Assembly (NCBI RefSeq): GCF_901709675.1
Contig: NC_051094.1
Span: 15,789,501-15,853,500 of the forward strand
From: Syngnathus acus
Taxonomy: Eukaryota > Chordata > Actinopteri > Syngnathiformes > Syngnathidae
Direction of reading: 5' to 3'
DNA: 64,000 bases
Part shown: positions 60,101-64,000 of the stretch, in pieces
How positions within the stretch are numbered: the stretch's first letter is position 1
Layout of the letters: the number at the start of each line of letters is the position of its first letter
Notes under the pieces: model-generated
Seen by the model: only the letters and a program-made list of their open reading frames with translations
What the model was told of the DNA's origin: nothing
Databases searched by the model: none
Made by a program: the position numbers and the translations under genes

Positions 60101-60643
60101 AAGGCGTATTCATACAACTGTGTCTGTCAAAACCTATTCCGTCTTGTAGAACCTCCCTAAACATACTTCAATCTTAAACAACAATTGAGTGTTTCCTATG
60201 GGAAGTGGCCATTTACTGGTTGAAGAGCACCTAGCCGCTAGCTAATAAAGGTTGGAGTGATTTTCTTTCCCAAACTACAAAAAGTATGGAATGCAAATGT
60301 CACATTCAAAAGGAAGTGCTGGAACCATCCGAGCCCTCGTGATGCTGCTCAGAAATGTCCGCAATAGCATGAATTTTCTTCGGAAGACTTGCTCGCCACG
60401 TTTTTGGCGAGCAAGTCACAAGTCCCGAAAATGGCAACGTGAATGTCACATGACTGGATTTTTTCATGGTGTCCTGTTGTCGCTCAGGTTGTCATCAAGT
60501 GCGCCGACGATCACTTCCAGATCACAATCAACGGCATCGACAAGGTGACTTACAAATACCGAGAGGCCAATCTACAAAGCATCACGCAGATGAACGTGTG
60601 GGGTCTCGTGTCCATCAAGGAGATCAAGCAAAGCTCCGCTTAG
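39104..60643 (+). CDS. multi-fold chimeric lectin (CTLD modules, SUEL, F5/8C, LCCL, CTLD, galectin)
   Basis: Inferred secreted or surface carbohydrate/ligand-recognition protein. I model about 48 coding exons: signal exon 39104-39170, then three CTLD modules (45330-47824, 48900-51456, 51668-53749 plus a remnant to 56670), then a 16-exon tail 56730-60643 of about 629 residues. Tail domains in order are SUEL lectin, F5/8C discoidin, LCCL, CTLD10 and galectin. Nearly every intron is GT-AG and most are 60-130 bp. Phases match at every junction except module 2/module 3 (GC at the donor) and CTLD9 (middle exon lost to transposons). No membrane segment follows the galectin domain, so secretion is likely. 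Ancestrally one gene; today it could be split or damaged at those two points. Mannose-receptor-like naming would describe only the CTLD part. Confidence 0.75.
39216..39421. mobile_element. MITE with CTTTAAAGTCAGAAT internal repeats
   Basis: Inverted ends GGGCCGGTGAAGA and TCTTCACTGGCCC. The interior repeats variants of TTTGACTTTAAAGTCAGAA. Sits in lectin intron 1. Confidence 0.6.
39487..39690. mobile_element. foldback MITE with about 80-bp arms
   Basis: The left arm (GGGGTCTCATACTCCAGTCC...) and right arm are nearly perfect inverted copies over about 80 bp, separated by about 45 bp. The ends GGGGTCTC...GAGACCCCTG resemble a common fish hAT MITE. Could extrude a hairpin. Confidence 0.75.
40022..40029. 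promoter_or_regulatory. CRE palindrome upstream of lectin exon 1b
   Basis: TGACGTCA in ATGACGTCACGT, 158 bases before the ATG of exon 1b, parallel to the site before exon 1a. Confidence 0.45.
40180..40240 (+). CDS. lectin exon 1b: duplicated signal-peptide exon
   Basis: ATG then 20 codons reading MRMHPKALVTLVLSLGAAFQ, homologous at DNA level to exon 1a (GCGCCTCGTG / TTGAGCGCCGC versus GCGCTCGTG / TTGGGCGCCGC). It also ends in phase 1. The donor is GTCAAA, because a repeat with a (GTCAAA)n edge begins exactly there, so splicing is doubtful. It is either an alternative first exon or a promoter duplicate killed by the insertion. Confidence 0.45.
40241..40345 (-). repeat. LINE/SINE 3' tail with TTTGAC repeats
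   Basis: Reverse complement of the tail seen at 7165-7380 (ACAATAAAG then TTTGAC repeats). It abuts the coding end of exon 1b. Confidence 0.6.
40735..41846 (+). mobile_element. hAT element with transposase N-terminal remnant
   Basis: Ends GGGGATCGGCAACCC and GGGTTGCCGACCCCTG. The frame 41033-41392 contains CLICNETLSNNKKRNLERQF and FKKWIASPN, typical of the N-terminal region of GTF2IRD2/ZBED-like hAT transposases. Further degraded pieces (CDESCDVPDIEQTALQCRY) follow to about 41580. A G-run lies at 41784-41808. No clear target duplication. Confidence 0.65.
43064..44599. mobile_element. solo LTR (about 390 bp) containing a hAT element
   Basis: Starts TGTTAGAGTGG and ends CCCTAACA, with a perfect 5-bp duplication ATGGA (43059-43063, 44600-44604) in the LINE. 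No internal retroelement genes remain, so this is a solo LTR left by recombination. The type (Gypsy or retroviral) is not determinable. Confidence 0.75.
43198..44335 (-). mobile_element. hAT element with BED-finger transposase N-terminus
   Basis: Ends TAGAGATGCACCGATCCGA and complement, with exact 8-bp duplication GGTCTGAC (43190-43197, 44336-44343). The minus frame 44104-43646 (152 codons) encodes a BED zinc finger (VCNVCKANVARGG, then LIKHLQKHH) of a ZBED1-like hAT transposase. The catalytic region is missing. Confidence 0.88.
44785..45290 (-). repeat. partial tRNA-SINE interrupted by a hAT MITE
   Basis: Same SINE family as 31835-32135 (GTGTGGTGAAATTTGTCCTC and onwards). Interrupted at CATTTGGT by the element at 44948. 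Confidence 0.65.
44948..45236. mobile_element. 289-bp hAT-like MITE, perfect 8-bp duplication
   Basis: Ends CAGAGGCGTAGCCAGG and GGCTACGCCTCTG. Duplication CATTTGGT is exact (44940-44947, 45237-45244). It ends only 93 bases before the first CTLD exon. Confidence 0.85.
45330..47824 (+). CDS. lectin CTLD module 1 (CTLD1-3, 11 exons, 435 aa)
   Basis: Exons: 45330-45538, 45608-45717, 45985-46106, 46172-46228, 46308-46463, 46554-46636, 46937-47057, 47124-47174, 47245-47412, 47534-47644, 47708-47824. CTLD1 has CYKKMETPNGWLGARHDC, GGDLVSIAS and FWIGL, ending YMCER. CTLD2 starts SCDPGELLFNDSCYHF and ends FLAICQK. CTLD3 starts KKCGRWMGNPSNDFCYL and ends SYICKRRGRG. The long-loop cysteines and WIGL-type core are kept, but none has the EPN/QPD or WND calcium-sugar motifs, so classical sugar binding is doubtful. 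A 17-residue linker exon separates CTLD2 and CTLD3. The 69-bp first intron is in frame and stop-free. Confidence 0.85.
48120..48350 (+). repeat. LINE 3'-end repeat in lectin intron
   Basis: Contains CCATCTGTGGTCCCTTCTCA and ends TTTAGGGCTATACAAATAAA followed by CTTGA repeats, a typical fish LINE 3' tail. Parts recur inverted near 42560-42660. Confidence 0.55.
48525..48845 (+). repeat. tRNA-derived SINE in lectin intron
   Basis: Starts GGCTCTGTGGCGCACTGGTTAG (A-box region) with a B-box-like AGTTCAATTCC, the body GTGATTGGCTGGCAACC and a GGATGGAT tail. Same family as 6580-6890. Confidence 0.75.
48900..51456 (+). CDS. lectin CTLD module 2 (CTLD4-6, 11 exons, 440 aa)
   Basis: Exons: 48900-49111, 49179-49288, 49457-49572, 49638-49694, 49774-49929, 50005-50093, 50512-50635, 50714-50764, 50844-51011, 51146-51262, 51337-51456. 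Exon order, sizes and phases copy module 1 and parts are nearly identical (CYKKMATPNGWLGARQDC; KKCGWWMDNPSDDFCYL). Second-exon donor GTAAAA is weak. The last exon, ending YICKRRGRG, is followed by GC instead of GT. Without splicing it reads two more codons to TGA at 51465-51467. So either a GC-AG intron joins it to module 3, or a shorter product ends here. No EPN/WND sugar motifs. Confidence 0.83.
51668..53749 (+). CDS. lectin CTLD module 3 (CTLD7, 8 and first exon of 9)
   Basis: Exons: 51668-51876, 51950-52059, 52234-52355, 52424-52480, 52560-52715, 52806-52897, 53280-53400, 53481-53519, 53582-53749. It repeats the module plan: CEKGWSLHQSSCYKKMETPN with FWIGL; then SSCDPGDFLFDDSCYHFEW; then EKCGSWVENLLKDICYLVNR. 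The linker exon is four codons shorter than in modules 1 and 2. After the first exon of CTLD9 the intron runs into 2.8 kb of transposon DNA and the expected second exon is not found. Confidence 0.8.
53960..56162. mobile_element. hAT element (GTF2IRD2-like family) inside lectin CTLD9
   Basis: Ends CAGGGGTGGGCAAAC and GTTTGCCCATACCTG. An 8-bp duplication with one mismatch (GTATAGGG/GTATAGTG) flanks it at 53952-53959 and 56163-56170. Its right part (55670-56110) matches the hAT relic at 38140-38620. A TA-type element is nested within it. Confidence 0.75.
54061..55037. mobile_element. TIR element with TA duplication nested in the hAT element
   Basis: Ends CCGTAATTTTTGTACTATAA and TTATAGTCCGAAAATTACGG. 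TA flanks both sides (54059-54060, 55038-55039). The empty site GAAGTAATATAAA exists at about 31089-31101. The interior has a direct repeat of about 176 bp (54371 onwards and 54547 onwards). Confidence 0.85.
56262..56555. mobile_element. truncated hAT-like MITE abutting the CTLD9 last exon
   Basis: Starts CACAGGTGTCAAACTCAAGG and is the reverse complement of most of 35833-36162. Its other end is cut off where coding sequence of CTLD9 begins (about 56556). Confidence 0.65.
56556..56670 (+). CDS. lectin CTLD9 last exon, 5' end damaged
   Basis: Reads DESCLSFHTKRELGNWKF then NCQKKRHYMCKKR, the homologue of the last exons of CTLD3 and CTLD6, followed by donor GTAAGA at 56671 in the right phase. 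The 5' boundary is lost. The only nearby acceptor (CCCTAG, 56554) would give the wrong frame after exon 53582-53749. The damage coincides with the transposon border. Confidence 0.6.
56730..57221 (+). CDS. lectin linker and SUEL/rhamnose-binding lectin domain
   Basis: Linker exon 56730-56759, then exons 56839-56982 and 57072-57221. The domain shows the SUEL pattern: LLVCNQQ, a hydrophobic strand VIRIQSAFYGRRSGSLC (the IxxAxYGR motif with Y-G-R intact), KETCVV, KKCDNRQYC, and the C-terminal TCPAVSKYLHMVYSC (the CxxxxKYLxVxYxC motif). All expected cysteines are present. SUEL domains bind galactose or rhamnose in fish egg lectins, latrophilins and PKD1L proteins. The usual D before PC (DPC) is replaced by ET. 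Confidence 0.85.
57471..58036 (+). CDS. lectin F5/8C (discoidin) domain, shortened loop
   Basis: Exons 57471-57605, 57675-57835 and 57961-58036. Motifs in order: CLDSLLEADKRIADSAFEAS, NSCWRP, SWIQVNLG, VTGIVTQG, EMKISLDGKSW, then YVRILPLEDSVDFGLTFDLLGC. This is the coagulation-factor 5/8 type C fold (cysteine at each end, WxQVxLG, VTGIxTQG). The segment usually found between the SxDGxxW strand and the xYVRI strand (about 15-20 residues, typically F-x-GN...) is missing, since the splice goes straight from DEK to YVRI. F5/8C domains bind glycans or lipids. Confidence 0.82.
58110..58754 (+). CDS. lectin LCCL domain
   Basis: Exons 58110-58164, 58240-58306, 58507-58640 and 58711-58754. Characteristic run: TFHCPPKCANSKHNVTGTL, DSSVCKAAIHAGVIRNDIGG, then NGITSLK. 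This is the LCCL signature (C-P-x2-C, V-x-G-T, Y/DSSxCxAAIHAGV) named after Limulus factor C, Coch-5b2 and Lgl1. In DCBLD proteins LCCL precedes F5/8C; here the order is reversed. An N-glycosylation sequon (NVT) is present. Confidence 0.88.
58827..59452 (+). CDS. lectin CTLD10
   Basis: Exons 58827-59000, 59077-59222 and 59294-59452. A canonical CTLD: CLGESWEEFAGFCYKAY, AALADCKKLGANLVSILS, MWTGLND, FEWSDRHEVTFTDWAPEEPK, KDCVAM, GKWKQMSCKIPNSFMCK. It resembles mannose-receptor CTLDs much more than CTLD1-9 do. The EPN site reads EPK and the WND site is replaced, so calcium-dependent sugar binding is uncertain. About 30 residues of polar linker follow before the galectin domain. Confidence 0.9.
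59628..60643 (+). CDS. lectin galectin domain, C-terminus of the protein
   Basis: Exons 59628-59713, 59783-59954 and 60488-60643, stop TAG. Strand order fits galectins: GSIIKLKGGLRVTNAITITG, FKVGLFVPD, LLLKLNFV, IWLNSRVNTTWNEREEH, GPGQEVK, VVIKCADDHFQITINGI, ITQMNVWGLVSIKEI. The exon cuts fall before FKVGL and before VVIKC, the same two places as in galectin-1 type genes. The trypsin-like core W-N-E-R-E is kept, but the H-x-N-x-R sugar-contact motif (HFNPRF) is not recognisable (KLNFVTK), and an acidic DDDDD loop is inserted. It may have lost galactoside binding. Confidence 0.82.
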
Positions 60644-61000
60644 ACCAGCCCGCGCTAAAATGTGAGGACTGGCACAGCGTTTTCCACGAGCCTGAGATGG
60701 TTTGTGGAATAATTGTACAAAAGTAACCACTTTATAGTTTAATATTTAATCTTAGTCTAATTGGCTATGAGAAAAAGCCAAACTTGCATGCTTTTTTTTC
60801 CTCTTTTTGATTGGCTTTGTGCATCCTGGCTTTGTGTTTATTGCATTGAAATGCGCAGTATTTGTAGTTAAGATAGTTTTCCTGGCCCGATCAAGAGATC
60901 ATTTTGACTGATTGGATGATGAGTAATGATAAGAGAATGTAGTATCTTGAGAAGCTGCGTGTGAAGGCAAAGAAGCTGGATGAAACCTTGGGAATGGGGG
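60644..61000 (+). other. 3' flank of the lectin gene
   Basis: Presumed 3' UTR. No canonical AATAAA was seen before the repeat array begins. Confidence 0.3.
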
Positions 61001-61004
61001 AATG

Positions 61005-62065
61005 CTAGCGAATGATGTGAAAAGGCGAGAAATAATGACAAGCGAGGAAAACGGTAAGCGAGAAAAAAATGGTAAGCGAGAACGGTCAACGAGAAAAAAG
61101 TACGATAAGCGAGAAAAAAACAGTAAGGGAGAAAAACATAAGCGAGCGTTAGGCGAGAAAAAAGCGGTAAGCGAGAAAAACAGGAAGCGAGAACAACTAA
61201 GCAGCGTTTAAGCGGGAAAAACAACAAAAATAGTTCGATAAGCAAGAAAAATGGGATGTGAGAAAAGCGGTACGAAAGGAAAAAAGCGAGGAGAAGTGGT
61301 AGGCGAGAAAAAAGAACGATAAGCGAGAATAAAATTGTAAGAAAAAGGTACGCAAGAAAAACGAAGCGAGAAAAAACAGCAAGTGAGAAAAAAACAATAG
61401 GCAAGAAAAACAGTAAGCGAGAAAAGACATAAGGCAAGAAAAATAGTAAGTGAGAAAAATGGTAAGCGAGAAAAAATGTAAGCGAGAAAAAACGGTAGGT
61501 GAGAGAAACGGTAAGCAAGCGGTAAGCAAGAAAAAATGGTAAGTGTGAAAAAAAAAAGATAAGCGAGAAAAAATGGTAAGCGTAAAATAACTGTGAGAAA
61601 AAACTAAGCGAAAAAAACGCAGGTGACAAAAACGTAAGCGCGGACTAAGCGAGAAAAAAACGGGAAGCAGGAAAATACTAAGCGAAAATGTAAGTGAGAA
61701 AATCGGTAAGTGAGCGGTAAGCGAGGGGAAAATGTAGGCGAGAAAAAACGGTAAGCTAGAAAATAAAGACGTGGGAGAGAAAAATGGTAAGCGCGCACTA
61801 AGTGAGAAAAAACGGGAAGGAGGAAAATACTAAGCGAAAATTTAAGTGAGAAAAACGGTAAGCGAGGGGAAAATGGTAGGCGAGAAAAAACGCTAAGCTA
61901 GGGAAAAAACTAAGCAAAGTGGTAAGTGAGGAAAACAATAAGTGAGAAAAAGCAGGCCACAAGAAATGATGGGCGAGAAGAACGGTAAGCAAGAAAAAGG
62001 TAAGCGAGGAAAAACGGTCAGCGAAAATTTGAAAAAACGGTACGCGAGAAAAACGTAAGCGAGGG
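61005..62065 (+). repeat. degenerate purine-rich array of GGTAAGCGAGAAAAA units
   Basis: About 1.05 kb of irregular 14-20-bp units on plus, nearly free of pyrimidines apart from T/C in GGTAAGCG. By eye it holds about two dozen GTAAG motifs, many inside the strong splice-donor-like GGTAAGC/T. The Phe/Leu-rich minus-strand frames are low-complexity artefacts. Confidence 0.9.
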
Positions 62066-62069
62066 TGAA

Positions 62070-62740
62070 CATTTTTGCTAAGTGGGAAGTTTTGGAATAG
62101 GTAGGAATAAGATGAGCAGTTGAATTCTGTCTTAAAAAGGGAAGAATTGATTTGTGCAAAATTTAGCACGCATTTTAAACGTGACATTTGAAAGTCCATG
62201 AACGTGCAGACTGACGTGAATGTCAAACTGGAACGATGTCAATGTGAAATGTCGAATGTGCCGTTCGGAATGAGTGGGGAAAATTTGGCTGGAAATTTGT
62301 GAATTTTGCAAAAACATTTTTGGACTGAAAAAAATGGAAGCACCCATGACATGAATATTTGAAATGTGTTGAAATTGGAATGGGGTGGATCGGATGAATT
62401 ATCTGGTAGTACGTCAAAAAATGAGAGGAATAAAACAAAGAAGCGGAATAATACAGTTAATGGTGTATGTGTGAAGGCAGATTTGTTACTGGCAGTGATG
62501 CTTGGAGAACTAGTTGAGAGTCCTGTAATTTATTTTTCTTTCTTGTATTGATGACAAAAGTCAGTGTAGTGATTTTCTCTTGTCAACATATTCAATAAAA
62601 AATGTGCATGCGAAAAAGACAATTAAGAGCCTCGATGTGCCGTGTCCTTTGGTGTTATTTTAAAAAGGAGGTATTTTTCCACTCTAGTGCCATCTACTGG
62701 CTCAGGTTGGACACTGAAAATCAAATCAATGTTGATTTGC
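62070..62740. other. no gene recognised
   Basis: AT-rich spacer with an AATAAA at about 62593. Nothing coding recognised. Confidence 0.35.
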
Positions 62741-62744
62741 CAAG

Positions 62745-64000
62745 TTTGAGCATGCCAAACAAGGAATTTGACTCCGGTACATCTCGTTCTCTGTACAACA
62801 TTTAGGTAGCTAACCACATTCAGGACAACATGTGCAAAAATTGGCATTCTCGAACATCCCCTGATCTTAAAACTCCCAGGAGGGCAAGGATAAACTCAAA
62901 ACTCCTACTAGGGGAAATGAGAAACCTTGAGAAGAGACCACAGATGGGAGGAAGGATCGCCTCTTCCAGGATGACCAGGCTGCAATGGATGCAGAGCGGA
63001 CACAAATTCAAAGATGAAGCGTCGAGAGCAGGATGTTATTGCACAGTCATGTCTCTGAGACTCTCAGAGAGGTGTGAGTTCAGCAAAGCGACAGCCTGGA
63101 GGAAGAAGGTGTCTCTTAGGTCTGCTGCTTTTGGCGTACACCGCCGTCCGGAGGGGAGTAGTTCCAACAGACTGCAACCTGGGTGTGAAGGGTCTGTAGA
63201 GATGTTACTTGCACGTTTCCTGGTCCTGGATAGGTACAAGTCCCGGATAGATGGGAGGTTGGTCCCGATGATCTTTTCTGCAGTCCTGATTGTCCGTTGC
63301 AGTCTGTGCTTGTCTTGTTTGGTGGTTGATCCAAACCAGACAGTGATGGAGGTGCAGAGGATGGACTGGATGATGGTCTTCAGCAGCTCCTGTGTGAACT
63401 TCCTGAGCTGTCTCAGAAAGTACAGCCTCTGCTGGGCCTTCTTCCGGACAGATTCTATGTGGCTGGTTCATTTCAGGTCCCGAGAGATTTTGGATCCCAG
63501 GTACTTGAAGGTGTCTGTGGAGAGAATAGTATTACTGTGGATAGTGAGGGGTGAAAGTGGTGAAGGGTCGCGCCTGAAGTCCACTGTCATCTCCACGGTC
63601 TTGAGCGGCTTCAGGTTTTGGCTGCACCAGTGGACCAGCCGCTGCACCTCTTGTCTGTACGCAGTCTCGTCACCGTCCCGGATCAGTCCGATAAGAGTGG
63701 CGTCGTCCGCATACTTCAGGAGCTTCACAGAAGCGTCGCCTGAGGAACAATCGTGAGTGTAGAGAGAGAAGAGCAGTGGGGAGAGGACGCACCCCTGGGG
63801 GGCGCCAGTATTGGTGGTCCGGGTGTCGGATGTGATTGTCCCCAGCCTCACACGCTGCCCCCTGTTGGTCAGGGAGCTGGCGAGCCACTGACAGACGTCT
63901 ATTAGACGTTATAATGCTCGCAGGGTATTGTCGCCCTCCTGTGATTGAATCACACCCTGCACGTTTTAAAGAAACTGTCAAATGCGAATCACTCAGTGAG
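62745..64000 (-). mobile_element. jockey-superfamily (L2/CR1/Rex1-like) LINE, runs off window
   Basis: Minus-strand reverse transcriptase with GAPQGCVLSPLLFSLYTHDC, the catalytic YADDATLIG, TVDFRRD and FKYLGSKISRDLK, followed after frameshifts by TDPSHPG-type C-terminal blocks (SLQTLHTQVAVCWNYSPPDG) and a 3' UTR ending near 62745. Frameshifts near 63468 and 63670 show that it is dead. The 5' part lies beyond 64000. Confidence 0.85.

Noticed and set aside
60868-61629. 253-codon Phe/Leu-rich minus-strand frame resembling a membrane protein
   Set aside because: It is the antisense of the purine-rich GGTAAGCGAGAAAAA array; composition is purely repeat-driven with no domain.
61005-62065. Origin or satellite centromeric array
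   Set aside because: Only about 1 kb, highly irregular unit and a single locus in view; not enough to call either.

Overview
The window is teleost fish DNA. It has spliced vertebrate-type genes with very short introns, a Rex3 retrotransposon (the two stretches normally used as Rex3 primer sites are visible), fish tRNA-derived SINEs, long CA/TG/CT microsatellites and many nested DNA transposons. A percomorph fish is my inference; no species can be named. All readings are by eye; no database was searched.

Region 1 (1-14.7 kb) is a beta-tubulin cluster. Two complete four-exon genes lie on the minus strand (ATG 4047 to stop 1728; ATG 14549 to stop 12151). The first bases of the window look like the 3' UTR of a third copy that points tail-to-tail at the first. 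Between the two complete genes are TIR elements, a SINE and an unusual two-gene THAP/YqaJ-type transposon.

Region 2 (14.7-32.8 kb) is gene-poor and repeat-rich: a 5'-truncated Rex3, a 222-bp tandem duplication, a second internally deleted THAP element, a BED-finger hAT, LINE fragments and microsatellites.

Region 3 (32.8-34.0 kb) holds a single-exon beta-1,3-galactosyltransferase-like (GT31) gene with a frameshift close to its C-terminus. A putative first exon of a divergent gene lies 148 bp away on the other strand.

Region 4 (38.7-60.7 kb) is the main discovery: a multi-exon plus-strand gene for a secreted or surface protein made of stacked lectin folds. Three tandem modules, each with three C-type lectin-like domains (CTLDs), are followed by a SUEL/rhamnose-binding lectin domain, an F5/8C (discoidin) domain, an LCCL domain, a tenth CTLD and a C-terminal galectin domain. 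I traced the exons by hand. Splice phases agree across the modules and the tail except at two places: a module 2/module 3 junction that lacks a GT donor, and CTLD9, whose middle exon is replaced by nested hAT insertions. Two homologous signal-peptide exons with CRE sites lie 5-6 kb upstream. I know of no characterised vertebrate family with this architecture.

Region 5 (60.7-64 kb) holds a degenerate purine-rich array carrying about two dozen GTAAG splice-donor-like motifs, then a jockey-superfamily LINE running off the window on the minus strand.
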